A DNA stretch of 64,000 nt from Enterococcus villorum (GTDB lineage Bacteria > Bacillota > Bacilli > Lactobacillales > Enterococcaceae), in assembly GCF_007990225.1 (NCBI RefSeq), contig NZ_BJWF01000011.1:1-64000 (forward strand). The letters are read 5' to 3'. Shown one piece after another: positions 1-8,329 of the stretch (positions are counted from its first letter, which is position 1; each line of letters starts with the position of its first letter). The translations under genes and the position numbers were made by a program. The notes under the pieces were generated by a model. It searched no databases, was not told the origin of the DNA, and saw only the letters and a program-made list of their open reading frames with translations.

Positions 1-6
1 TGAATA

Positions 7-119
7 GGTTGTGAACAGCATGGGCTGCTTCAAGAATTAAGAGCGAAAATGAGAAAATAGCTTCCCATATTTTTGCATTTTCGCTCTTAATTCCGCAGAA
101 GCAATGCTGTGAACACCGT
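7..119. repeat. Long imperfect palindrome, repeat family copy 1
   Basis: About 113 nt that fold into one long hairpin. The left arm GAATTAAGAGCGAAAATG (about 36-53) is matched by its complement at about 76-96, and an outer pairing joins AGCAT/GCTTC to GAAGC/ATGCT. The element ends in TGAACACCGT. The loop contains AAATAGCTTCCCATATTT, which recurs with small changes in the other copies. No protein is encoded. Confidence 0.75.
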
Positions 120-125
120 AAAAAA

Positions 126-237
126 GGTTGTGAAAAGAGCGTTTTGTCCTGAGTAATAAGGATGAAAATCTCGAAATATTTTCTCATATTTTGAGATTTT
201 TTGACTTATTACCGAAGGACAGCTCTTTGAACACCGT
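126..237. repeat. Long imperfect palindrome, repeat family copy 2
   Basis: Tandem neighbour of the preceding element with the same architecture but different stem sequence: TGTCCT...GTAATAAG pairs with CTTATTAC...AGGACA, and GAAAATCTC pairs with GAGATTTT. Ends in TTGAACACCGT and keeps the AAATATTTTCTCATATTT loop. The stem changes are compensated on both arms. Confidence 0.75.
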
Positions 238-283
238 CTATCCGTATTTAGATCACAAATTAATTTCCTTACTTTCTATATCC

Positions 284-503
284 TTACCAAGCGGCCGCTC
301 CTGCTGTACCTCTTGCTGCTGCTTGTTCTTTTACTTCTGCAATAAATGCTGTCCAACCTACCTCTAAAATCGCATCAATACCACCAGACAACGCAACAGT
401 TACAGCGCCAATCACAGCAAGCACTGTTTAATACCGTTGTTACAATACCAGTCGCAATACCTTGAGAAATGTTAAACTTACTAGCTACTTGTAAAAGATT
501 CAT
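284..503 (-). pseudogene. Circular bacteriocin precursor (circularin A/uberolysin-like), frameshifted
   Basis: Starting at the ATG at 503 (strong AGGAGG ribosome site at about 511-516) the frame reads MNLLQVASKFNISQG then IATGIVTTVLN. It must then shift to read VLAVIGAVTVALSGG, IDAILEVGWTAF and a hydrophobic Ala-rich end closing in AAAW and TAA at 284-286. From memory, the first part aligns without gaps to mature circularin A (VAGALGVQ..IVNVILN) and the second to its GW-A-F..V region, so this is a head-to-tail cyclised class bacteriocin with a short leader. Against circularin A a few residues around the shift are missing, suggesting a small out-of-frame deletion. No circularisation, transport or DUF95 genes follow within the window. 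Identity is inferred from pattern, not from a search. Confidence 0.7.
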
Positions 504-515
504 TCTATTTTCCTC

Positions 516-680
516 CTAATTCTTTTTTTGTCGTATTTTTTTAGTGACAATGTATAAGGCGAGATAGATGAAGATGCAAATGATAATCCTCGTTATGCTA
601 TATTCCGTGAAACCAAATTTATGAATAAAAAAGAATAAGACAAGTAAATTTAGGACCACAAATATTACTTTAGAAATCAT
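516..680 (-). CDS. Small basic membrane protein (54 aa) of the bacteriocin locus
   Basis: Starts with ATG at 680 after a GGAGG ribosome site and encodes 54 residues: two hydrophobic segments (about residues 3-20 and 30-46) and a Lys/Arg-rich tail KKIRQKKN. Its stop codon lies inside the ribosome site of the bacteriocin gene, so the two were probably translated from one mRNA. Small, cationic, membrane-spanning proteins often give immunity or assist export in circular bacteriocin clusters. That role is inference, since such immunity genes more often lie downstream of the structural gene. Confidence 0.6.
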   Translation of the reverse strand: MISKVIFVVLNLLVLFFFIHKFGFTEYSITRIIICIFIYLALYIVTKKIRQKKN

Positions 681-749
681 TCTGACACCTCCTATACATA
701 TCCCACTTCCATCGCCAGCATTTGGCTATTTTCTAGTGGAATTTATTCG

Positions 750-827
750 CTATACGCCATCTATTCCACCTATATGTTTCCACCAACCACCTGGGACAGG
801 AATGATAAAGTATAAACCATGATACAT
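750..827 (-). CDS. Possible 25-residue peptide upstream of the bacteriocin genes
   Basis: An ATG at 827 follows a well-spaced GGAGGTG ribosome site and opens a 25-codon frame reading MYHGLYFIIPVPGGWW and then KHIGGIDGV. It is the first frame of the little operon that continues into the 54-residue protein and the bacteriocin gene. It may be a genuine short peptide, a leader peptide, or the start of a longer gene that has lost its frame, since hydrophobic and aromatic codons continue in another frame to about 700. No family was recognised. Confidence 0.35.
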   Translation of the reverse strand: MYHGLYFIIPVPGGWWKHIGGIDGV

Positions 828-839
828 ATGATTCACCTC

Positions 840-1301
840 CAACCTATAATGTCTATAGAATAAACAAAAATAAATGTTTTAGGAAATTATGTGAACAAAT
901 GTACCATAATTATTTTTTTAAACGTGTAATTATCCTTCTTTGTAAGTCTAGCATAAAATGTTTTTCTTTTCACTAAGTCATTTTCATCACTTATTTTATT
1001 CTCACACAACTACTTTGTTTTATTCATTTGGGAACATTATTTGATTTGTTTTCTAGCATTAAAAAATCCCTTTCTAGCCTTACACTGACAGGGATAGAAT
1101 TTAAAAAAATAGAACAGATCATAGATAATATGCTCATTTAAATTTATGTTCTAGATCCATTTTTTATGTTTTTTTCTTATTTATTTTTATAGTTACTCAT
1201 ACTCATTTGTTAACAAACAAATTTTATAACAAAAAAATAGAAAAGGATTTTATGTGACAATCAGCATGAAACATTTCGTCATTTTTCCTAATTTTCTCGT
1301 C
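840..1301. other. Intergenic stretch without a recognised gene
   Basis: AT-rich, about 460 bases between the bacteriocin remnant and ribH. Stops occur often in all frames. A weak inverted repeat (ATCCCT...AGGGAT near 1066-1096) could be a relic terminator. No RNA gene was recognised. Confidence 0.5.
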
Positions 1302-1763
1302 TTATATTTTTTGCAAAAGAGAGACCATTTCTATTAATCCTTGCGCCGCTTCGCTTCCTTTATTCCCAGCTTTTGTTCCTGCTCGTTCAATGGCTTGCTC
1401 AATCGTTTCGGTAGTTAAAACACCAAACATAATAGGAATGTTTGATTCTAAGTTAATATGCGCCACTCCTTTAGCTACTTCGTTTGACACTAATTCATAA
1501 TGAGTGGTAGCGCCTCGGATGACTGTGCCTAACGTAATAATGCCATCATACTTCTTTGCCTCCACTAGTTTTTTAGTGATAAAAGGAATTTCAAACGCTC
1601 CTGGTACCCAATAAATATCAATTTGTTCTTTTTTTACCCCATGTCTTGTCAAATTATCCAAAGCACCTTGCAATAGTTTTTGATTAATAAATTCATTAAA
1701 CCGAGCAATCACTATCCCTACTCGCATCTCTTTTAGGCAGTAGTTTCCTTCAAAAATCGTCAT
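1302..1763 (-). CDS. ribH: 6,7-dimethyl-8-ribityllumazine synthase
   Basis: Penultimate enzyme of riboflavin synthesis: condenses 5-amino-6-ribitylaminouracil with 3,4-dihydroxy-2-butanone 4-phosphate to lumazine. The 153-residue length is normal for this icosahedral-capsid-forming family. Typical signatures are RFNEFI near the start, [10 protein letters not shown] around residue 50, [12 protein letters not shown] around 80 (active-site region) and [12 protein letters not shown] around 113. It is the last gene of the operon, 15 bases after ribBA, with ribosome site AAAGGAGAG. Start ATG at 1763. Confidence 0.97.
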   Translation of the reverse strand: MTIFEGNYCLKEMRVGIVIARFNEFINQKLLQGALDNLTRHGVKKEQIDIYWVPGAFEIPFITKKLVEAKKYDGIITLGTVIRGATTHYELVSNEVAKGVAHINLESNIPIMFGVLTTETIEQAIERAGTKAGNKGSEAAQGLIEMVSLLQKI

Positions 1764-1778
1764 CTTTTTCTCTCCTTT

Positions 1779-2954
1779 TTAAACTGATAAATAATGATGG
1801 AACTTCTCTTTTTTGGTTTTTAAATAGGCTTGATTTTCCTCTTGGGGAGATATTTCTATTGGGATACGCTCTACGATTCGAATCCCAGCTTCTTGAAGTT
1901 CATTTATTTTTTCTGGATTATTGGTTATTAAACGGATAGCGTTGGCACCGATTGATTTTAGTACATCGGCCGCAAACTGATACTCCCGTTCGTCAGGTGA
2001 AAAGCCTAATTCAACATTTGCTTGATAGGTATCAAAGCCAGCTTCTTGAAGTTGATAAGCTTTTAATTTGTTTTTCAAACCGATTCCCCGCCCTTCTTGA
2101 CGCAAGTAAAGGATCGCTCCAGTTCCTTCTTCTTCTATCATTCTCATTGCTTCTTGCAATTGTTCACCACAGTCACAACGATGAGAACCAAACACATCAC
2201 CTGTCAAACATTCTGAATGAATACGAACTAGTAAAGGTTGGGAATTATTTTGAATGTCGCCTTTTGTTAATAATAGGTGTTCAAGCTTTTCATTTTCTTC
2301 ATAAATTGTCAAATAAAAATCGCCATAGGCTGTTGGCAAATGAACTGTCATCTGCTCCTTTTTTGCTAAAAATTTAGCTAACTCGTCAATAGTAATTAAT
2401 GGCAATTCCCATTGTTCAGATAATTGAATTAGATCAGTCATACGAGCCATGGTGCCATCTTCTTTAAGAATTTCACAGATATAAGCTGCCTCTACACTAT
2501 TGGCAATCTTGGCTAAGTCAACAGCAGCTTCTGTGTGCCCTCTTCGCTTAAGCGTTCCGCCATTAACAGCCAACAGTGGAAAGAGATGACCGGGTCTAAG
2601 AAAATCATTTGCTACTGCCTCAGGATTAGCTAGTTCTTTAATCGTTAACGCACGATCATATGCAGAAATACCAGTTGACGTATTTTTATGATCTACACTA
2701 ATCGTAAAGGCGGTTCCAAAAGTATCGGTATTGTTTTTAGTCATCTCTTCTAATGACAATTGATACGCAATCTTTTCAGATATCGGTGCACAAATCAATC
2801 CTCTACCATATTTAGTCATAAAATTAACGGCTTCTGGTGTCACAAATTCTGCTAAACCCACAAGATCGCCTTCTGCTTCTCGATCTTCATCATCAGCGAC
2901 AATGATTAAACCACCATTTTTAAGTTTTTTGATGGCATCCATTATTTTTTTCAT
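1779..2954 (-). CDS. ribBA: Bifunctional DHBP synthase / GTP cyclohydrolase II
   Basis: Supplies both starting branches of riboflavin synthesis. The N-terminal half (about 1-200) is 3,4-dihydroxy-2-butanone-4-phosphate synthase, with the acidic metal motif DDEDREAEGDL near residue 20 and RPGHLFPL near 120. The C-terminal half is GTP cyclohydrolase II, with the zinc-site cysteines in HSECLTGDVFGSHRCDCG and the RQEGRGIGL motif. The 391-residue length fits the fusion found in Bacillus and lactic acid bacteria. The gene overlaps ribE by four bases, suggesting translational coupling. Both halves look intact. Confidence 0.97.
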   Translation of the reverse strand: MKKIMDAIKKLKNGGLIIVADDEDREAEGDLVGLAEFVTPEAVNFMTKYGRGLICAPISEKIAYQLSLEEMTKNNTDTFGTAFTISVDHKNTSTGISAYDRALTIKELANPEAVANDFLRPGHLFPLLAVNGGTLKRRGHTEAAVDLAKIANSVEAAYICEILKEDGTMARMTDLIQLSEQWELPLITIDELAKFLAKKEQMTVHLPTAYGDFYLTIYEENEKLEHLLLTKGDIQNNSQPLLVRIHSECLTGDVFGSHRCDCGEQLQEAMRMIEEEGTGAILYLRQEGRGIGLKNKLKAYQLQEAGFDTYQANVELGFSPDEREYQFAADVLKSIGANAIRLITNNPEKINELQEAGIRIVERIPIEISPQEENQAYLKTKKEKFHHYLSV

Positions 2955-3571
2955 AGCAAGTCTTTCTCCTTATACATCTGAAATTTATTTTCTTGTGCTT
3001 TTACATATTTTCCGATCATATCTGTTTCGATATTGACAAAATCACCTACAGATAAACTCCCTAAATTAGTTAGACTTTTTGAATGGGGAATCAAACTTAC
3101 TGAAAAATATGAAGCAGTCGTTTCTGTCACGGTTAAGCTGACGCCATTGATCGTTATTGAACCTTGAGGAATAATTTCACCTGCGTGTTTCGGAGGATAA
3201 GCAAACGTCAAGACTAATGCATTTTGATTTTCTTTTCTTTTTACCACTCTTGTCACCGTATCAATATGCCCCGAAACAAAGTGGCCTTCAAACCGTTGTG
3301 TTCCCCTCATTGCTCGTTCTAGATTCACTAAATTTCCAATTTTGGCAGTAGCAAAAGTCGTTCGCTTAAATGTTTCAGGCATTATTTCTGCTTTAAACAA
3401 GTGATTAGAAACTTCAATCGCTGTTAGACAAACGCCATTAACCGCCATACTATCACCAATTTTATAATCTTGTAATAACTTATTAGAAGCATGAAAAGTT
3501 AGTTGGATCATTTGCTTATTACGCTGAATCTCTTTGATTACACCTTTTTCTGCTATTAGTCCTGTAAACAT
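2951..3571 (-). CDS. ribE: Riboflavin synthase, alpha chain
   Basis: Dismutates two lumazine molecules to riboflavin and the ribitylaminouracil precursor. The 206-residue protein begins with the invariant MFTGLI and has two lumazine-binding repeats: first with NGVCLTA near residue 45 and GHFVSGHIDT near 98, second with INGVSLTV near 143. It overlaps the end of ribD by 16 bases and the start of ribBA by 4, so the operon is tightly packed. Transcribed from the FMN-riboswitch-controlled promoter upstream of ribD. Confidence 0.96.
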   Translation of the reverse strand: MFTGLIAEKGVIKEIQRNKQMIQLTFHASNKLLQDYKIGDSMAVNGVCLTAIEVSNHLFKAEIMPETFKRTTFATAKIGNLVNLERAMRGTQRFEGHFVSGHIDTVTRVVKRKENQNALVLTFAYPPKHAGEIIPQGSITINGVSLTVTETTASYFSVSLIPHSKSLTNLGSLSVGDFVNIETDMIGKYVKAQENKFQMYKEKDLL

Positions 3572-4629
3572 GGCATCCGTTTCCCCCTCACACGAATATC
3601 TTTTCCAATCTGCTTGACTTCCACAAATTCTAGGAGCTGTTCCTGTAAAACAAAACGGTCACTATTGAAGGCTGTCGGGCTATTTCCTCCAAATAGTTTG
3701 GGGGCAATGTAACTTATTAATTCATCCCATAGATTTTCTGCTAAAAATGCATCATGAATTTTGGGTCCACCTTCAATATACAAAGATTGTATCCCTTCTT
3801 TTTTCAGCGTTTCGATAAAGAAATCAAAGGAAAAGTTTGGTGTATAAATCATTTTTACGTGTTGAGGTAAATTCTGATAATTGGCATTTTCGGTAAATAT
3901 CCATACCGGGCTATGTGTCTCTTGAAAGATATGAAGCTCTGGTCTTTCTTGTACTCGTCCTCTACGATCTAAAATAATTCGCACAGGTAAAAAGGCTGTT
4001 TGTGGTATCGGTAAAAGACTTGGATTATCAATTAGTACGGTTTCACTTCCTACAACAATTCCTTGATAATCCCCTCTTTCTTTTCGAACACTAGAAATTG
4101 CTGCTTTTCCAGTTACTGAATACCTGTATCCATTTTTCAATGATACTTTTCCATCTAGTGAAAGTGCTTGTTTGAGAACAATATACGGACGGTTATTTTC
4201 AAAAAAATAATTATAATGAGGATTTAATTGTCTGCATTTTTCTTGTTCAACCCCCACAGTGACCTTTATGCCATGTGCTTCTAAAAATGCTTTTCCCTTT
4301 CCCGATACTAAAGGATTAGGATCAAGTTGTCCGATGATTACCTCTTTTATACCAGAATCAATAATTGCTTGCGTACAAGGAGGCTGTTTCCCACGATGGT
4401 TACAAGGTTCAAGCGTCACATATAAGATTGAATTAAAAAGTTCTTCGGGAGATTTACAGTTATTTATGGCATTTACTTCGGCGTGGGCCTTGCCGAAATA
4501 TAAATGTGCACCTAATGAAATCAGTTTTCCATCTTTTACAATTGCAGCTCCTACTAAAGGATTTTTAAAGGTATTCCCTTTTCCTTTTTTCGCTTCCTCT
4601 ATCGCAGCTAGCATAAAAGTATGGTGCAT
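3556..4629 (-). CDS. ribD: Riboflavin-specific deaminase/reductase
   Basis: Carries out the two middle steps of riboflavin synthesis: pyrimidine deamination and side-chain reduction. The N-terminal deaminase (about 1-145) has the zinc motif HAEVNAI near residue 49 and PCNHRGKQPPCT near 74. The C-terminal reductase domain carries GSETVLIDNPSL and IEGGPKIHDAFL. The 357-residue length is usual. First gene of the operon, with ATG at 4629 after a GGGAGGAG ribosome site. The intrinsic terminator and FMN riboswitch lie directly upstream. Confidence 0.97.
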   Translation of the reverse strand: MHHTFMLAAIEEAKKGKGNTFKNPLVGAAIVKDGKLISLGAHLYFGKAHAEVNAINNCKSPEELFNSILYVTLEPCNHRGKQPPCTQAIIDSGIKEVIIGQLDPNPLVSGKGKAFLEAHGIKVTVGVEQEKCRQLNPHYNYFFENNRPYIVLKQALSLDGKVSLKNGYRYSVTGKAAISSVRKERGDYQGIVVGSETVLIDNPSLLPIPQTAFLPVRIILDRRGRVQERPELHIFQETHSPVWIFTENANYQNLPQHVKMIYTPNFSFDFFIETLKKEGIQSLYIEGGPKIHDAFLAENLWDELISYIAPKLFGGNSPTAFNSDRFVLQEQLLEFVEVKQIGKDIRVRGKRMPCLQD

Positions 4630-4650
4630 AGTTATCTCCTCCCTTCAATG

Positions 4651-4682
4651 AAAAATGCCCTGTGAATTTAATCACAGGGCAT
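4651..4682 (-). terminator. Riboswitch-controlled intrinsic terminator of the rib operon
   Basis: On the minus strand ATGCCCTGTGA pairs with TCACAGGGCAT around a short AT loop, followed directly by TTTTT. It sits between the FMN aptamer and the ribD ribosome site, as expected for transcription attenuation when FMN is abundant. Confidence 0.9.
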
Positions 4683-4737
4683 AACTAAACAAGCTTAAAA
4701 AAACGTTTTCAACAACAAAACGATCTTACATTAGCTT

Positions 4738-4866
4738 TTCTTCTCCCATCCAGACTTTAACTGTCGGCGCCAGAGTTGCACTGGCTCAACCACGATAACG
4801 TGGGTCACGGACTTCGAGTAAACTCGTCACCGTCGGTCGGGAATTACACCCTGCCCCGAAGAAATA
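4738..4866 (-). promoter_or_regulatory. FMN riboswitch (RFN element)
   Basis: Read on the minus strand, the element has the conserved RFN segments in order: CTTCGGGGCAGGGTG, TTCCCGACCGACGGT, a variable arm, AAGTCCGTGACCC, GTTGAGCCAGTGCAA, CCGACAG and GTCTGGATGGGAGAAG. These form the six-stem FMN aptamer. Binding of FMN should favour the terminator at 4651-4682 and shut off the rib genes. Confidence 0.97.
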
Positions 4867-4880
4867 TTCAATTCGACTAG

Positions 4881-4909
4881 AGTATATTCTTAATAATTAA
4901 TAGTGTCAA
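4881..4909 (-). promoter_or_regulatory. Promoter of the riboflavin operon
   Basis: Minus-strand TTGACA (4904-4909) and TATACT (4881-4886) are separated by exactly 17 bases. The predicted start falls just upstream of the FMN aptamer. The rest of 4910-5166 holds nothing further that I recognise. Confidence 0.8.
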
Positions 4910-5166
4910 CCACAAGAATATAAAAATTACAACACGTACTCCAATCCTATAGCAAACCAAAAATTCATTAAGCTCATTGAAAGAACTCATTTATTTACAA
5001 AATAAAAAATTGACTATCTATTAATAAAATAACTAAATAAAATGATTTTATCCCATCAAGAAATGACTTTTTTATCTTCTTATACTATGTTTACATAAAA
5101 AAACAAATTTATACAAAATAAAAATTTCTGCACCTTTTTTATATCTATTGAATCATTAATCTTTCA

Positions 5167-6645
5167 TTATTTTATTGACTTCACACTGCGATTATCCGCA
5201 ATTTTTACTTTTTTTTGTTGGTAAAAAAAGATTAAATTTTGTATTTCTCTTGATTTAGGGTAAATAGAAATGCCAAATATTGGTATATTGAATTGTTTGT
5301 TTAACATCGTATTAGAAACGATACAATCATACTTTTCTTTATGAACCAGTTGTTCTGTCACTAAGGGCGTAGAGTTTACGACAAAACGATAACGACCACC
5401 TAAATACAACTCTAGTTTTTCAATAATATAACTCGCATACTCTTTTGAATTTGTGACAATTAAAGCGCTAATTTGTTTACTCATTTCAATTTTTTTTAAT
5501 AGAGCAGGCCAGCAAACTAATAGGACTGTAACTAATTTTCGACTAAATTCATCATTATTCATTTGTTTTAATAAGTTTCTTTGTTGGTTTTGAATGACGT
5601 AATTTTTCAATCCTACTTGTATAATTTCTATTTCTGGAAGTATTTGTTTTAAAAATTGATGATGTTTATCATACAAAACGAAGGATAAATTTTCCACGTA
5701 ATCTTTCTCGCTGATCACTTTGTCTATGACTTCTTGGCGGGTGTGACACGCAACTTGATAGCTCATTTCTAAATAATCAATGAACACACAGACCGTTTCC
5801 ACTAACTGTTTATTTTGTTGATATTCTTGTCTATTTTTCTCCGAACTCAAAATAGAGCGAACAAATGGTTGTTCAAAAAGAAGTTTTTCTAGATATTCGT
5901 TATTATCTTTTACATCTTTTTGTGAGAAATTTGTTGCTTTATCGTTTGTTTCAACAGAAAAAGACTTATTTTGATCACTTTCAAGAAATTGTTTTTCATT
6001 TTCTAGTTGATACAGCTGAGATGCAGTAAAAAATAAAAGTTGATCATGTTCTCTATGTCCGAGTTTAGCTATTAATTCTTGAAGTTGGTTTTTTTCTATG
6101 TATGTAGAAAGTAACTGGCGAGCTTTTTTACAAATTTCTTCAGAAAAAGCTTCTTCCAAAGAGATATACTTTTCTAGAAGTAAATGAATCGTTAACTTCT
6201 CAATCATCTGCTTTTCTCCCGTCAGTCAAATTAATCCTCTAATTCTTAAGTGATAATGCTTTAACACAAGATTGATTCGATTGACCATTCGCCGCAACGT
6301 ACTTTCCGAAATAAATAATTGTTCAGCTAATTCTAAGTAATTTGTGTACCTATTTAATAAAATTGATTCTAAAAAATGATATTCAATTGATTCATTCATG
6401 ATCGTACGATAAACATATTCTTCCGTCACATGTGGTGCGATCTCTGCATATACACCACTTTCTCGATCCGTGTGTATCTTAATTTCTTTTGCATATGAAT
6501 CAATATCTATCAAGTCATTCCTCAATGTTTTTGAAGAACAATTCAATTGATGTTCTAACTCTTGAAATCGATATGTTTCTCCTTCAAAAAGTAGCTTTAG
6601 TAGAAGTAATTGTCGTTTCATTTTTTTGGATAAAATATCTAACAT
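5167..6645 (-). pseudogene. Mga-family transcriptional regulator split by one in-frame TGA
   Basis: The upstream piece (6226-6645) has two helix-turn-helix regions typical of Mga/PRD-type virulence regulators: FQELEHQLNCSSKTLRNDL and LAEQLFISESTLRRMVNRI. It stops at TGA 6226-6228. The next six codons (LTGEKQ) and the ATG at 6205-6207 are in the same frame, and the downstream piece (5167-6207, 346 residues) is the rest of the protein. The join RIRGLI-stop-LTGEKQ matches the usual position of the L-x-G-x-E-x-x-I segment following the second HTH. The full gene would be about 490 codons, close to the family length. A single point mutation is the simplest explanation. The downstream half would lack DNA-binding domains, so it is unlikely to work alone. 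Confidence 0.8.
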
Positions 6646-7138
6646 TTACTTCCTCCTCTCTTCAACAACTGTAACAAGAATATTCCAATATCTTTCATCT
6701 GTTTAATTGCTTCTACTATTCATTTTAAAGAAATTTTTTAGCTACTTAGAATTTTTTTTTCAAAAAATCAGTAAAAATGGGTATGAAAAATAACGAGAGG
6801 GCGCATTTGTTTATCTTAAATAATTATTTTTTATTTTGTAATTAATTAATAATAACAAATATTAAAAAGAAATAGTTTTTATAAATGTAAAAAATAACTA
6901 AGGAAACATTCGAAAATTTTATCTTACATATTGAATTATCTATGTAAAAACAATGTTAAACCAAGGATGTTTTCTACTTTATTTTTTATTCATTTAAAAC
7001 TATACTATCCTTAAAGCACACAATGAATAACAAAAATACATTAAAAATGTTATATATTATACCATTTTTTAAGTCAAAAAAATAATTTTGCCTTAAAAGA
7101 GCTTTTTTACATCATAACTGTTTAAAAGGAGTGTAAAA
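6646..7138. other. Very AT-rich intergenic region
   Basis: About 490 bases between the broken Mga gene and the next plus-strand gene. Strong A/T bias and no convincing open frame, RNA or hairpin. A GGAGTG ribosome site for the 7139 gene lies at its right end. Confidence 0.5.
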
Positions 7139-7588
7139 ATGAAAAAAACGATTATTATTATCAGTATTTTTTTAGGGTTAATTGTTTTATTTTTTGTTGT
7201 GGATTTTTTGACATCTCCTATACGAGACGTTACTTCAAAAGCTGAAATGAAAATCGATAATGAAACAAAAATGGAGTATGTTCCAACTGAAGATGAATTA
7301 TTGAAATTAGAGGGCGATCAACTTCAATTTTTAGGATTTTATGAAGTGGTTTCTATCAGTTTCGACGATCAACCACATATCACCTTGCTCAATGATAATA
7401 ATGAAGAAATCAATTTTTCCATCTCTATATTAGATAAACAAAAAAAGACTTTTTCTATTCCTGCCATCCAATTCTCTCCCCAAAATCTGCAATTGACCGA
7501 TTCATTTGGTTTAGCAAAAAAATCAGCTAAGTATTTTGCTTATAAGAGAAATCACCCCCTCGCAGGTGCGACTCATACCACTAACTAA
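7139..7588 (+). CDS. Membrane-anchored extracytoplasmic protein of unknown function
   Basis: The 149-residue protein starts at an ATG seven bases after AAAGGAGTG. Residues 5-27 form one hydrophobic segment after MKKT, and there is no lipobox or clear cleavage site, so the rest is probably exposed outside as a signal-anchored domain. The remainder is acidic then mixed beta-rich sequence. No family was recognised. It is monocistronic, with a hairpin terminator at 7595-7626, and is separated by long AT-rich gaps from its neighbours. Confidence 0.7.
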   Translation: MKKTIIIISIFLGLIVLFFVVDFLTSPIRDVTSKAEMKIDNETKMEYVPTEDELLKLEGDQLQFLGFYEVVSISFDDQPHITLLNDNNEEINFSISILDKQKKTFSIPAIQFSPQNLQLTDSFGLAKKSAKYFAYKRNHPLAGATHTTN

Positions 7589-7594
7589 AAAGAC

Positions 7595-7626
7595 ATACCC
7601 AGCAGGGGTATATCGTTTTAGTTTTT
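7595..7626 (+). terminator. Intrinsic terminator
   Basis: ATACCC-AGCA-GGGGTAT hairpin followed by a T-rich tract, seven bases after the stop of the 7139 gene. Confidence 0.6.
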
Positions 7627-7947
7627 ATTCCAATACGATCACCTTATTTACCACACATTTTTTGACAAAGAAAACAATCAACGCCTTGATTATTCTATTA
7701 GATAAAATTGAATAAAAACATTTCTCTTCACTAACTATTGCTCTTCTATTTAAATTCCTCTAATTAGCTATAATATCTTCCAATCGTTATGATGTTATTT
7801 AAAAACAATAAAATAACAGCTGAGGTAAAATAAAAAGTTATTTTTTTATTAGGTAGTTGTGCTCTCTATTTATTACACATATTTCCTTTAATATTTATGC
7901 ACGAAATATGTATACGGTAGTTCTGGAATGTTTTTAGTTCTCTATTT

Positions 7948-7984
7948 ATCTAAGTTTTCCACAGTGGAAAACTTAGATTTTTTA
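7948..7984. terminator. Strong hairpin with T-run, no obvious gene upstream
   Basis: ATCTAAGTTTTCCA and its exact complement flank CAG, then TTTTTT follows on the plus strand. It lies in the 7589-8091 gap, which otherwise shows no coding frame. It could end an unrecognised short transcript. Confidence 0.6.
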
Positions 7985-8033
7985 AAATGTTTAGTATCCT
8001 CGTTCGATTACTCGAATTATTTTAAATAAACAA

Positions 8034-8072
8034 ACACCCAAACTCTCAAATATATTCGAAGAGTTTGGGTGT
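8034..8072 (-). terminator. Terminator of the 48-residue membrane protein gene
   Basis: ACACCCAAACTCT pairs with AGAGTTTGGGTGT around a 13-base loop. On the minus strand it is followed by TTGTTTATTT and lies 20 bases after the stop of the small gene at 8092-8238. Confidence 0.65.
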
Positions 8073-8091
8073 AAACTTTCCATGCATCTTT

Positions 8092-8238
8092 TTATTTTCT
8101 TAGCGCCACAAAAAATGGAGCCAATAAGGTCAACACAATAACCAAGAAACCACATTGCTGTCGGTCTAAATAGATAAGTATCGTTACAATGCTTGTAGTC
8201 ATTCCTATATTCAATTTTTTCTTGTCCATCATAAGCAT
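8092..8238 (-). CDS. Small membrane protein, 48 aa
   Basis: Begins with ATG at 8238 (alternative ATGs at 8232 and 8229) after AAAGAGGG, and encodes 48 residues with hydrophobic stretches at about 12-24 and 30-45 and the end FVALRK. A matching minus-strand terminator follows at 8034-8072, which supports a real transcription unit. No family was recognised. Confidence 0.5.
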   Translation of the reverse strand: MLMMDKKKLNIGMTTSIVTILIYLDRQQCGFLVIVLTLLAPFFVALRK

Positions 8239-8329
8239 CCCTCTTTGAGTACTATTTTCCTCTAGAAGTTCGACTATTTTTTTAACTTTTTGTTATATTT
8301 CTCTTAATTTACACTAGACAATTTAATTG

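Noticed and set aside
1952-2377. 141-codon plus-strand frame inside ribBA
   Set aside because: Antisense shadow of a well-conserved gene.
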